Of a stretch of 64,000 nt of DNA, positions 38,401 through 48,117 are shown piece after piece. Source of the DNA: Nemopilema nomurai (Eukaryota; Cnidaria; Scyphozoa; Rhizostomeae; Rhizostomatidae); assembly GCA_003864495.1 (NCBI GenBank), contig ML133450.1:539968-603967 (forward strand). Direction: 5' to 3'. A program made the translations under genes and the position numbers. Under the pieces are notes generated by a model that saw nothing but the letters and a program-made list of their open reading frames with translations, was not told the DNA's origin and did no database searches. Every line of letters starts with the position of its first letter. The first letter of the stretch is position 1.

Positions 38401-41400
38401 AACTAGACGTCTGCGCGCATTTTATATTCCATCAATAGCAATTAACATAGTGACGTCACTTATATCACTTACTAAGCACTTAGATCAATTGTGTCTGAAC
38501 CTCTTACTCCACTTACTAGTTTCTAAACAATTTTTCTTCCATACCTTTCCTAATCTGACCCTATTGTAGATTTCACAATTGAAACTAAAGAGCATTATTC
38601 TCGATTCGTGACTATAAACTTTCATGTAATTAATATTGCAGATTATAAGTGTAGGCTATGAAATAAGAAAATGTCATTGGTGAATGAAAACGTTCAACTT
38701 ACCCATGTTCATGTTGAGAATGTGGGTAAGAACTGGTCCGCCATTTGGCGCATGCATCGTGTGGTGGGTGAGGTTGCCCAGTTTGTTTGACAGCGGCTGT
38801 TTATGTATAGCAACATAGCCGCGTAGGTCGTTCATTGACATATTGCCTCCCGCAGCATTGACATCCCTCACAAACTGTCTCCCCAAAGCGCCCGTGTACA
38901 TATCATCGGGCAGAACGCTTATTGTTTCAAGGGTTTTGGCAAGCTTCTCCCGCTTCAAAATATGTCCCTCTTCCAATAGAGTCGTGCCATCAGGTTTGAA
39001 AAGAAGCTCCCTAGAAAGTGTCAGTATATCAATTAACAGGTTGCATTCATCAGCCAATCTCCACGATGTTCGTATTAATATATGGTATATGATATAAGTG
39101 CTACATAATCATACATATTTAAAGTGTAACTTAACATACATAACTAGCATAAATTTACTTAATTTAACATAACATAACATAGTTACCCACAACGTAAAGT
39201 AATATAACATAGCATAACATATAACATAGTATAATATAACATATAACACATAATAATCTAACATAACAAAACATAACATAATATAATATAACATAACATA
39301 ATAACATAAAATGAAATATAAAATAAAAAGACAAAGAGACAAAGATATATGGCAGAGTATAGAAGATCAATCACGCCAATAACAGATACTGCCAGCATCT
39401 CTATTCAAAAGAGCAGTGTTCGATACCTCAGCCCGGGGTCCTTTTGAATGGTACTTTTGTATTTCACCATATTCTCGTGGAGGGCCTTTCCAATAGGAAA
39501 ACCTTTCCGACAAAGGTCAATTGTGGGCTGGAACAACTTTCTCCACGGCAATTGCCCAAACTTATTGAATGCTGCGCGTAATCCGCGAATTTCACCAGGA
39601 ATACCAACCGCTTTTCCACCTGAAAAACAATGAGTATTGCATATCAACATGTACGAAGCAAAATAAAACAGAGATGTTCTTGGACCCAGAAGATGAAGAT
39701 GAAGTTCGGCAAAACTAAAGGGACTGGAAAGGATGCATAATGGCCCTGTTCGGATGTCAACCGCTTTGAGATGAAAAAAATGCCTGGGTTTAATGAAAAC
39801 GATCATCTGTTCCAAATTTTCTGAAATCACTGGCTGAAAATTTGCCAACACTCTCAAGTTATAAATCAAGGGAATGATGACAAAATAATTTTGACTCCAA
39901 CCATGTATGAAAAATGATGAAATTATGGCAAACATTAAGTTTTTGTAGTTTATATCTTGCATAGGTTAGGGGACTGCAAACACGAATGAATGTATATGTA
40001 AGCAATAGTTTAACACTCATTAATACTGCTAATCTCCTGTTAAGGTTACGGTTCTGGACGAAAACATCCATTTTTCGATTACTTCACAATCTGATAGCCG
40101 AATTAATAAGGTACATAATGAAACAATGTTTGAAGCTAGAAGAAGTTTTGAAAATTGAGAAAATCCCGTATAAATGAAGGTTTCCATATTTTCTTATCAA
40201 AGTTTTTAGCAGCGGTTTTCAAATCCCTCGACCTGTTAAGCCGATTATCCTTGTTCTGCTTCCTGTGGTTTGTGTAAGAGTATGGCACATCCATGGGTTG
40301 TTGTGCTCATTTAAAGACGCTAATCGATCTTAAAGCCTAAACTACTTGACCCGGATTACATTGTTGGCTATATGATCCCGATGTGTATCATCGCAAATGC
40401 GATCAGTAAAATCCCGTTTTCTCCGGACTCGAAATTCCTCTACATACAGGTACGAAATTCCTCTCAAAATTCTTTTAATTGCTCTGGTCCGTCTTTTATA
40501 CCCAAATACAGCTGCGGGAGGGTGGACAAATTGTTTGCCAATTTTTGACATGGTATAGTTTCAAGAAGAGGAGGAATTTAAAAAATCTGAGACACAATTT
40601 GGTAGCTTAAGATCTGCACTTCCTTGCTGATGTAAGTCAGATCTTGTTACCTCAAACGCAAGGGTACAAAATTTGAAGGTGGTACACTTTTTGAGCAATA
40701 AATTTTCATGGAAAATAACATTTAACATTATTTGCAAATAATTTTGATCTGGCTAGATACGCCATAATCTTGTGCATCGAATGATATATATTTTATCCAG
40801 ATTCCTTGAACAGTTTGGCCTTTAGGAAGGAAAACCAATTTTCGTGTTCAAAACGTGTACCGTAACCTTAAACTGCAGAGCATGTTGCAGTATTCTCGTA
40901 TTATGTCACAGTTTTGCGTTGACATAGCACATAACGCATCGTTAGAGCATCAACGCGTTAGAAAAAACTGAAGAATAACAGTTAAATAATATCAAACTTA
41001 CACACCTACTAAACCCAAGTTCCTATCAGCATTGTACATGTCAGGAGTCATACTGGCCGGCCCCGTCTCTCGATATTCGAACGATTCTGCGCTCTTTCTT
41101 TTCCTGTCGTAAATAACCATGAAGCCGCCACCGCCGACGCCAGTGGAATGCAAATTGACGGCCCCGGTACAGATCAACGACGCAATGAGCGCATCTACGG
41201 CGGATCCTTGTTGCTTCAAGATGTCCTTGCCGATGTTCGAACAAAGCTCATGATCCGTGGCGATTGCAGCCTTGGCGAATACTTTGGCGGCGTTTGGCGG
41301 CCGCGATGGCGTCGGCATGGCGGTGGACGGCTTCGGCATGGCAGTAGACGGCGGCTTTTTAACTTGGCTGCCTGCCGTGCTGGGGTTGCTCGCCTTCGTT

Positions 41401-41522
41401 CCATAGTGGACTGAGACGCCAACAACGACAGCTACAACAATCAGGACAACAAGAAAAGCCCCATAGAGCTTCATCCGTCCTTGATCCATGGCTGATGGTC
41501 TTGGAAAAAGAGTTTCATCCAT
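35425..41522 (-). CDS. Gamma-glutamyltransferase GGT-b, complete, seven exons, 618 codons
   Basis: Intact GGT: a membrane-anchored Ntn-hydrolase acting on extracellular glutathione and gamma-glutamyl compounds. Exons in coding order: 41522-41006, 39619-39427, 39010-38703, 38232-38084, 37552-37365, 36804-36570 and 35691-35425. The total is 1857 nt and ends in TAA. All donors are GT, with phases 1, 2, 1, 0, 2, 0. The start ATG at 41522 gives a 20-residue cytosolic tail and one membrane helix at residues 21-38. A Pro/Ser/Thr stalk with a repeated KPSTAMP-like motif follows. Later come HSTGVGGGGFM, FEYRETGP (binding Arg), the catalytic Thr430 in EDHGTTHVS, NNELAD, RPLSSTC (both oxyanion serines) and GASGGTRIT. 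Cleavage before Thr430 gives a 189-residue small subunit, the same length as in human GGT1. A second ATG at codon 12 is a possible alternative start. A TATATATAAGG lies about 300 bp upstream. Confidence 0.95.
37308..37327. repeat. 20-base poly-C tract in GGT-b intron 5
   Basis: An uninterrupted run of 20 C on the plus strand (G on the transcribed minus-strand message), 38 bases past the exon 5 donor. It is a simple mononucleotide tract, and its length is uncertain in any assembly. Confidence 0.85.
39130..39320. repeat. TAACA pentanucleotide-type repeat in GGT-b intron 2
   Basis: Degenerate repeats of ATAACAT and TAACATA units over about 190 bp, interrupted by short variants. The region produces long but meaningless minus-strand open frames rich in Tyr, Met, Leu and Cys. 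It sits between exons 2 and 3 of GGT-b. Confidence 0.8.
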
Positions 41523-41980
41523 TATGTGGTTAGCTATACACGCAATAGTTTAAACCAACATCTACTCTATCGCCAGGTCCAGCAATCCACGTGAAATAAT
41601 TAGTTTGCGCAAAAACATTTTCGGATGTTACCAACAGACAAAGTGACAATGATAGCTTTGATAACAAAGTTCAAGCAACAAAAAAGACAGTGTTCCAAGG
41701 TATTATCCCTAGGAACGGTTTGTTACGACAAAGAACTGTAGACTGCCACACTTAACCAAAGTTCAAAATAACAGTATCCCACAAGACTGGAAAGTAACCA
41801 GTGATTATAATTAAAAACCTTATATATATCGTGGTTTCTTAAAAGGAAGTTGACTGAGCAACTGCTTCAACGAAGGGCCTACTGTCCGCTTTCATAATGG
41901 AAAGTCTGTCGTTCGCTCAAGTTCTTCATTGAATGGTTGCGGCTTAATTCTAATGACTCTAACGATGGTCATCTTAAAGT

Positions 41981-42863
41981 ATGCTACCAAGCAAATTGAG
42001 CTCAAGCAAAGGCTGTGGAGCTTATGCAGTGAGAAAAGGCAGAGATTTGCCGGCAAGTCAAGCGAATGACGTCATAATCTTTGCTGTATTAGTCGATTTG
42101 TGGTTGATGCAGGTTGTAACCAATGTGGTGGGTCGAAAAATGCGCAAAATGGGAGCCCTTGTCTACATCTGCGCTCTGTTCTCAGCATTAAAATCTGGTA
42201 GATTACGCATGAAGGTTCCATCGCATCGAAGGTAAGAATGAACTAGTATTTCCGCGACTTTTACGTGGCGAAATCGGGGCTGTTCCGGTACCAACCATAC
42301 ACGCCAAGGAGACAAAAAGAAGTGGAGAGGAAGCCGAAGCCGGAGATAGGCCAATGTTCGCTGTTTTCGACTCAAAAATAAGGTTGGGAATCATTTTTGA
42401 AAAAAAAAATCTTTTAGAAAAAAAAGTTAATCCGATACGCTCGCAGAAGCTAAAAAGTTTTCTTTATCAGCCGATTCCCGCTGAAAAATTTGGTTAATCT
42501 GAACGCTTACGGTGTTTCATTTTGTGACCACCTAGTCCTCACTTTCCAATTATTGGTTTTGCTTCTGTCCTCGAAGGGGAACGAGGTTTGCAAATCTCCC
42601 TCTGAACAGTGCTATTTGCTTTTAAACTGCTGATCGAAGTTCATTGAGAACCAAAAAGGGTCAGCTCAGTCCAAGAGGAAGTGCTGGTTTTGTAAACCAG
42701 ACGACAACATCAGCTGCTTTTAAAAATTATTATCACAATAGTTTCACATAAATTTTTTGCTAATTACAGGCCAAGAAACAAACCAAACAAAGATGAAACA
42801 GAAGAGGAAGCCAATGTCCAAGAAATGCAATTTTCCAATGAAACAACATCATTGACCATTTAA
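41981..42863 (+). CDS. Candidate small two-exon gene, unknown product
   Basis: A plus-strand open frame from ATG 41981 runs to a strong donor (CGAAG|GTAAGA) at 42231. A frame-compatible acceptor (TAATTACAG) at 42769 leads to a short exon, 42770-42863, that encodes PRNKPNKDETEEEANVQEMQ and ten more residues to a TAA. The joined product is 114 residues. If translation starts at the second candidate ATG (42140), it is 61 residues and begins MRKMGALVYICALFSAL, which resembles a signal peptide or anchor. The C-terminal exon is acidic and hydrophilic. A CRE octamer lies at 42067-42074. The gene is divergent from GGT-b. I do not recognise the product. The matching splice phase and coding-like tail support it, but it needs transcript evidence. 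Confidence 0.35.
42067..42074. promoter_or_regulatory. TGACGTCA (CRE-type) octamer
   Basis: A perfect palindromic CREB/ATF site, 73 bp before the second candidate ATG of the small gene and about 545 bp upstream of the GGT-b start. Identical octamers occur at 3358, 4056, 5583, 38451, 48573 and 50069. Confidence 0.35.
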
Positions 42864-43839
42864 GTAGCTTTTCTTCAAAAAGTAATGTCAACCTTATACT
42901 AGGTCTGGTTCACCCTCTTTACAACCACAATATGCCTCTCCATATTTCAATGGGAAATGTCTGTTCGCTGCATACACACATAAAATTATAGAGGGATTAT
43001 TTTCTTCACTAAATGGCAATAAACCATACATACAAATATATCTTAGGGGCCTATAAATAGCAAAAGAGGATTTTGAAAGCAATGTCTAAAATGTCCATGA
43101 ACTTTAATGAAAACAAACCTTTTTGAGAAGTGTTATACTTTTTGTAAAATTCCCTTAAATTTTGTTCCATTCTTGTTCATAAATAAATGTAGCTCCTTTG
43201 CATTTTCATAATATTGACACATTCAGTTAATCTGTTAATCAAGGCTGAAAGCCAATGTAAATATGAAAGTTTTTGTATGCCAAAGAATCTGCATTTCATT
43301 TGACCAAAATACATAGACTAAAACAAATGATAATTATGGTAAAAGCCCAGGGAAATATTAAATATATTGTTTGATACAGCAAAGTGGTGTGACAGAGACA
43401 TTAGAATAGTATAGAAAAAATCAAGTGGTAATCAGTAGAAATTCAATTTACATGGACTGATACAGCATACAGACTTTGGGCCCCTTGAATTTGTTTATCA
43501 TATCCAAAGCACCTGCCTTAGAGTAAATGTCTATATTTTTGAATTGAGAGTAAATTAGGTCTATTATGCAGCTGACCCAATCAGTTTTATCAACCAAAAG
43601 CTACTTTGGCACAATTGCAGCAAGCGTTTTTAACAAAGAGATTGTTTCCACCCTGAAAAGTCATTGAGAGTCCCTTATGATAGGTGTTTTCTGTACTCGT
43701 AAAAGGCTACCTGGTTTAACAAGCTAAAAGCTAACTCGAGCTTATCATTACCGGGCTCAAATTACTCATCTTGGTAAACAAGCAGATCTTACATTAACCA
43801 GTCCATGTATCCAATTTTATGTAATTTATAAAAAGCTTT
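42864..43839. other. Intergenic, no gene seen
   Basis: AT-rich DNA following the candidate small gene. AATAAA-like hexamers near 43180 could serve as its 3' end. Nothing else could be supported. Confidence 0.4.
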
Positions 43840-44353
43840 TTATATGAATTTACTTTGCCATTCAAAAGCTTTATTGAATGTAAGTGAAAGGCGATAAAAT
43901 CGATCAGTTCGGTTGATAGCCACCTCATAAACGAAATAATTACCATTATGAAATTCCATCCCTTCTTCGAATCGATCGGGTAACGTTTTGAAGCATACAT
44001 CACACTCGGTACATGCTGTGCGAAATTCTTGTACGAATGTTTTGTTGACTGGATGATTGTCAGCACTTAATAGGCCTACCGCAAGTTCATCATCTGCAGC
44101 TCCACAACATTGCTCAAGCATGAGTCCTTCATTAGTTCTCAATCGAATTAAGTAGAAGCTATATCTTCCTGACAATCTGTTGTAGCTTTTGATGGAACCG
44201 ACAAACTATTGCTCATTCATGGTAAACCTGCAGCGTAGGCATTGCAGTGCGACCCGCCGTGTTTGTTTTCCCATTCGTCTCCTGTGTATTCCTGGGTCGA
44301 TGTAATCAGTTCCCAGGCCCCAGGCGTGAACCAAATCAGTTGAAACGAAAAGG
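43840..44353 (-). CDS. Candidate two exons of an unknown Cys-containing protein
   Basis: Two minus-strand open stretches look like coding exons. The first (44353-44228) reads FSFQLIWFTPGAWEL and continues through ENKHGGSHCNAYA to a donor GCAG|GTTTAC. The second (44168-43840) starts at a frame-compatible acceptor (TTGTCAG) and reads GRYSFYLIRLRTNEGLML, EQCCGAADDE and ACTECDVCF, then ends in a stop. The implied intron is only 59 nt, which is short. Alternatively the second frame extends further 5' and meets a TAG at 44206. Several cysteines (CC, C-x2-C-x2-C) and an NRT sequon suggest an extracellular domain. I recognise no family. No start exon was found. Confidence 0.35.
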
Positions 44354-44632
44354 CTTAGGGAACGCCAATTGTGTGGTAAAATCAAGTAAACAATTTTGAA
44401 AGAGGTGCACTTCAAGATAGCAGAAGTGCTTCAATGTGAGTAAACTACCCTCTTTGCCACAGAGGCATTCCTACGCATTAGGACCCCTTGTAAATGAAAG
44501 CCACCACACTGCTACATAAGCGTCTCTCTCTACCCGAACGATTAAAGGACCTTGTGGAAAAGAGCCTAATAAGTATGAATCATTAGAGCCACCTTCCTCA
44601 CCCGACGTATTATTCTATATTCCCTGGTCTGG

Positions 44633-44914
44633 TTAAGCAGGGCCACCATCTTCCTTTGGTTCAGGGGCATCTCCTAATTGACATCTAAAACAACATTTCA
44701 TGGTGAAAGAAGAACTACCGCGAGGACAATTTGGTGTGGTGCCAAAACACTTAGAGAGGACAATTGGTACATGAGTTTCTAAAAGGACTTCTTTATCTGA
44801 AAACCGACACTCCTCTGAGTATGCAAACGTCGGAAAAGGAGCAAAAGCTGACAAAATAAATAGTTGCAAGTGGAGGTTGGTAAGAAGAGCGTATGGTTGG
44901 CTGCGAATGACCAA
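44633..44914 (-). CDS. Candidate Cys-rich exon or small ORF, unknown
   Basis: A minus-strand open frame without a usable ATG. It has a hydrophobic stretch (LHLQLFILSAFAPF) followed by about 60 residues with six cysteines spaced C, C, C, CC, C (YSEECRFSDKEV, LSKCFGTTPNC, KCCFRCQLG), then an acidic Pro-rich end and a stop. Its first third lies inside the dispersed repeat that also occurs near 57.5 kb, which weakens the case for a signal peptide. It might be the upstream exon of the candidate at 43840-44353 or chance. No function is assigned. Confidence 0.25.
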   Translation of the reverse strand: MVIRSQPYALLTNLHLQLFILSAFAPFPTFAYSEECRFSDKEVLLETHVPIVLSKCFGTTPNCPRGSSSFTMKCCFRCQLGDAPEPKEDGGPA

Positions 44915-44963
44915 TCACTGTCACTTTACGCCTAAATTCTAGAAGAGCCCAAGGGAAAAGACG
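44804..44963. repeat. Dispersed repeat, copy 1
   Basis: This 160-bp segment is clearly related to 57476-57642 in the same orientation. Both begin with CCGACACTCCTC, GAGTATGCAA and GTCGGA in order, pass through a conserved block with ATTGG/CCAAT boxes, and end in GAAGAGCCCAAGGGAAAAGA. The first 30 bp form an imperfect palindrome (CCGAC through GTCGG). Confidence 0.75.
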
Positions 44964-45220
44964 AATTATTCAATGAAGAATTATGTAGTTTTTCATAGAA
45001 ATGTAGACAGACCCCGAGGTAGGCCGTCCTCTCTCCAACCATATAAGTTCATATTTGGTAAAAAGACGTCAACATTGTCTGCAAAAAATGCAAATTAACG
45101 TTTAATCGAATGACGATAGAAAAGGCAGTAATGTGGAACCAAACAAGATAATCCCTATATTTTTTTCTCTAATCCGTAAGTGAAAGCAGGCTAAAGAGAC
45201 TAAGCTTTAATCTCAGAGTC

Positions 45221-45436
45221 ATGGCCTTTTGCAAAAAGTATACAACTGTCTTTTTGCCGGAGCATTGTTGTGGAGTGCAGAGAGAGACTATAGGCGTCTC
45301 GAACTATAGGCAAAACATATTTGCAAACAAAAGAAAGCGACGTGCCTGGAACGAACTTAAGAAAACGAAGCCTGCTTTACAAACGACCAACTTTTCCCCA
45401 GAGTGGTTAAGGAGGTTGAGACACATGTCCAGCTAG
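45221..45436 (+). CDS. Small ATG-started ORF, 71 codons, unknown
   Basis: It starts with ATG in a fair context and encodes a basic peptide with a KRKRRAWNELKK stretch and two Trp. There are no splice-linked neighbours and no family I recognise. It could be a fragment of a decayed transposon protein or chance. Confidence 0.18.
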   Translation: MAFCKKYTTVFLPEHCCGVQRETIGVSNYRQNIFANKRKRRAWNELKKTKPALQTTNFSPEWLRRLRHMSS

Positions 45437-45554
45437 GGCTAGTATTCTACTACTTCCCCCCGTACAGACTTTCATTGCTATTTCATTTTGAGTCTTTCTT
45501 TTTTTGTTTTCATTATAAGCTTTCCATTTCCGTTTTTTTTATTCAAGATTATAG

Positions 45555-45775
45555 CAGATCGTGGTGATTATAGCAGATTGTATGGATGATGAGAAATCGT
45601 ATTGATAATCACAGATCGTGGTGATTAAAGCAGATCGTATGGATGATCACAAATCGTATTGATAATCACAGATCGTGGTGATTATAACAGATCGTATGGA
45701 TGGTCACAAATCATATTGATGATCACAGATCGTGGTGGTTATCACAAATCGCGATCACTGATCATCTTGATGATC
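45555..45775. repeat. 57-bp minisatellite built of three 19-bp sub-units
   Basis: CAGATCGTGGTG recurs at 45555, 45612, 45669 and 45726, exactly 57 bp apart. Within each 57-bp unit three related 19-mers alternate: CAGATCGTGGTGATTATAG, CAGATCGTATGGATGATCA and CAAATCGTATTGATAATCA types. Confidence 0.85.
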
Positions 45776-45954
45776 CGGTCTTTCTCTTGTTATAGCTGAA
45801 CCTCTCAACAAAGCAGCATAAAATTTAGTGACAAATTGCTTTGTGAATTAACTGTCTTACAATTTAGCAAGATGCCCTCGAAAATTTTTGCGTAAATACA
45901 AACAAAAGGATTATGTTCAGGGGCGTGCTGAAGTAGGGGTTATAAGAAAATGGT

Positions 45955-46165
45955 ACACAGCAGTAGAGGCGGTTATAAGGACTCCGGGGCCTGTGGCCGA
46001 AATCATCTGCGGGGCCCTTGTTTAAATATTTTTTTATCAGTCAATATTATTCAAGTTTTTCCCGTCAAAATTGTTATGCTTCATGGTCGTGCCTTTTCAA
46101 TTTGTTCTTAGGTGCGGGGCCTGCAGCCATGCCCCCCGGCATCCCTCTTAAAACCACCGCTGCAC
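45955..46165. mobile_element. Possible MITE with imperfect inverted ends
   Basis: CAGTAGAGGCGGTTATAAGG near 45960 resembles the reverse complement of the right side near 46145-46160 (CAGCGGTGGTTTTAAG). Both continue inwards to CCGGGG. The ends are imperfect and no target duplication is clear, so this is tentative. Confidence 0.25.
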
Positions 46166-47046
46166 AGCAGACGAATTTACTTGTTTGGGGTTGTTTGGGA
46201 TTTACTTGCGCAAGGTCGAAAGGGGGTCATGACAGAATTGCAACCCCTATCATTAGTGTAAAGCGCAAGAGAATACTTCCGCAAATTTTGAGTGATTTAG
46301 CCCCGCGAAAACCCCCGTCTCTTCGCACTCAAAGGCCTCTTGTTCATATAGATGCTTTTAAAGGTACCACTTTGCTTCTCTATATTTTACTCAACTGCCC
46401 TCAATTCTCCTTAATGATTGAAACAATTTTCACCACGATCAAGGCAAATTCCCAGCCCTGGCACTGCAAAATCATCTTCTAAGCATTTCACGTGCTTTTG
46501 TATTACTTTTATTGGAAATTTCAAACACTAGATAGTGCTCAAGTATCGACAAGCAAAAAGGATGCAAACTAAATTTCAATTAGAAAAGAAAATACAAGAA
46601 TAGTAGGCGGTATTGTTTAATTCATGGGTCATTTTCTTGGTTAGTGCTTCTGGTCTCTTTCGCAAATAGTTAGAAGATAAATGATTGTTTTACATTAACT
46701 TCAAAGAGACTGTTCTTAGCTACGCTTTAAGGCAAATTTTAACCAACCTTTTGAATCGAAAAAAACGATTTATCAATCCTTTAGCTCAAAATTAAATTAC
46801 AAAACAATGAAAATCCAGTGCTTCTATCCAGAATCAAGAACACGCTATCCACCTGTGAAGTTTTGTGCAGAAGTTGTAATGAGAGCATGATTTTAAGTGC
46901 AAACTGCTTGATTTATTGAGTGTGTGTGCGCGGGAGAGGAAGATCTGCTTCTCAACTTAAGTTGTTTAAACTACGCCACTGTACAATCCAAACCAGTTCA
47001 ACAAGGTCTGCGTTTTTGGTTCACTCCGTTCTCTGTGATTCTGAGG

Positions 47047-47154
47047 GCGTTTCCAATAAAAACGATCCGTTTTTAAGATCACTTCATTTTTCGAATCACG
47101 CCGCTTTCGACAACGATTTCAAATGTCTCTGTCTTGATGCGTTTATTGGAAACG
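47047..47154. mobile_element. Short MITE-like inverted-repeat element
   Basis: GCGTTTCCAATAAA at 47047 is repeated in inverted form as TTTATTGGAAACG ending at 47154. Element length is about 108 bp. The plus-strand open frame covering it appears to be a by-product. Confidence 0.35.
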
Positions 47155-47365
47155 AAAAACCCATAACCGAGACATTACGCTCCGTTATGAAAACGTCGCC
47201 TCAAGTTGCACGGGTGACTGGAAAAATAAAGTTGCAATGCACAAGTAATTTATTGGCTTTTTAACCTCAGGTGTTTCACTTACATTGCAACATAGTTTTT
47301 GGAGATTGAGCTTCACATTAACCCCGATGTAGCTGGTATTCCGATGGCAATGATAAACCCGACCA

Positions 47366-47675
47366 TAGGCGCCGACTTTTATTTTTCCCAGGGGGGGCTC
47401 AAAATTTAAATTTAAAAAAATAAAAAAAGTTGAAAGATAGAGAAATTACCTGTCGCTTTAATAACGTAATAAAACATATGTAGTATGTATAATAACAAAA
47501 CAAAACATTTTAATAAAGCAGATATAACATCATGGTCTTCAGTATCATCAGTTCAGTTCTTTGATTGATTTCAAACGAAATTCCCAGGGGGGGCTGAGCC
47601 CCCCCAACCCCCCCACCCCATAGCAATTCCCAGGAGGGGGCTCGAGCCCCCAAGTCCCCACGTAGTCGGCGGCTA
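47366..47675. mobile_element. MITE-like element with G-rich palindromes, about 310 bp
   Basis: TAGGCGCCGAC at the left and GTCGGCGGCTA at the right are inverted repeats matching at 10 of 11 positions. A TA lies at each outer edge and could be the target duplication. Inside, a CCCAGG-plus-G-run motif occurs three times. It is followed by a hairpin at 47586-47605 and the perfect palindrome GGGGGCTCGAGCCCCC at 47636-47651. There is no coding capacity, so it would be a non-autonomous DNA element. Confidence 0.45.
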
Positions 47676-47781
47676 CGAACTCGACTGTTTCCACTTCCTT
47701 TTATACAGACCAAATCGTCCGCTGAGCAAGTTGCCGCTAACTCAAAAGTGCCGCCGCGAAATGAGAGAGCAAGGTTAAGGT

Positions 47782-48117
47782 ATGGCGCCCGGCAAATGTT
47801 TTTGCTTGCGTATGCTACCAAGAAATGAATCGGGCGCCATCAAGCAAGCAGAAAACAGCTTTGAAGGTGGCCAGTATAATTTAGCACCTGTATTGAAAGA
47901 CCTGTCGGAAAATCGCGATCCTTGCGAAAGGATTTATTGCACCGGACATCTCGGTGAAAGGACAAGATTCCGTAGGCCGACTTTTAGATGGCCTTTGTTA
48001 ATCCGAGCTGCATTGCAGCAAGCTGTGAATAAAATGATCTGCAATCAAACGGGATATTTCGCAACTCCGTCATGTGAACATTCTCAATTAAATACGCCAT
48101 GCATTTCTGAAGGTTAG
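47782..48117 (+). CDS. ATG-started ORF, 111 codons, unknown
   Basis: It starts at an ATG followed by G (GGTATGGCG) in a locally GC-richer stretch. It encodes a mixed hydrophilic protein with seven cysteines and no recognised domain. A possible donor (GAAG|GTTAGC) lies at its end, so it may be a first exon. No downstream exon could be matched. It could also be chance openness in GC-rich DNA next to the MITE-like element. Confidence 0.22.
   Translation: MAPGKCFCLRMLPRNESGAIKQAENSFEGGQYNLAPVLKDLSENRDPCERIYCTGHLGERTRFRRPTFRWPLLIRAALQQAVNKMICNQTGYFATPSCEHSQLNTPCISEG

Noticed and set aside
39109..39370. Tyr/Met/Leu/Cys-rich minus-strand frames resembling membrane proteins
   Set aside because: They are translations of the TAACA repeat within a GGT-b intron.
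40342..40551. Basic 69-codon minus-strand ORF in GGT-b intron 1
   Set aside because: It contains a local duplication of GAGGAATTTCG, has no splice partner and no family resemblance. Probably intronic chance or a relic.
44633..44914. Assignment as a secreted toxin-like peptide
   Set aside because: A six-cysteine pattern alone is not evidence of function. There is no ATG, and the supposed signal part lies within a dispersed repeat.
46018..46482. 154-codon plus-strand ORF
   Set aside because: It overlaps the MITE-like sequence, starts without a good ATG context and shows no conserved motif.
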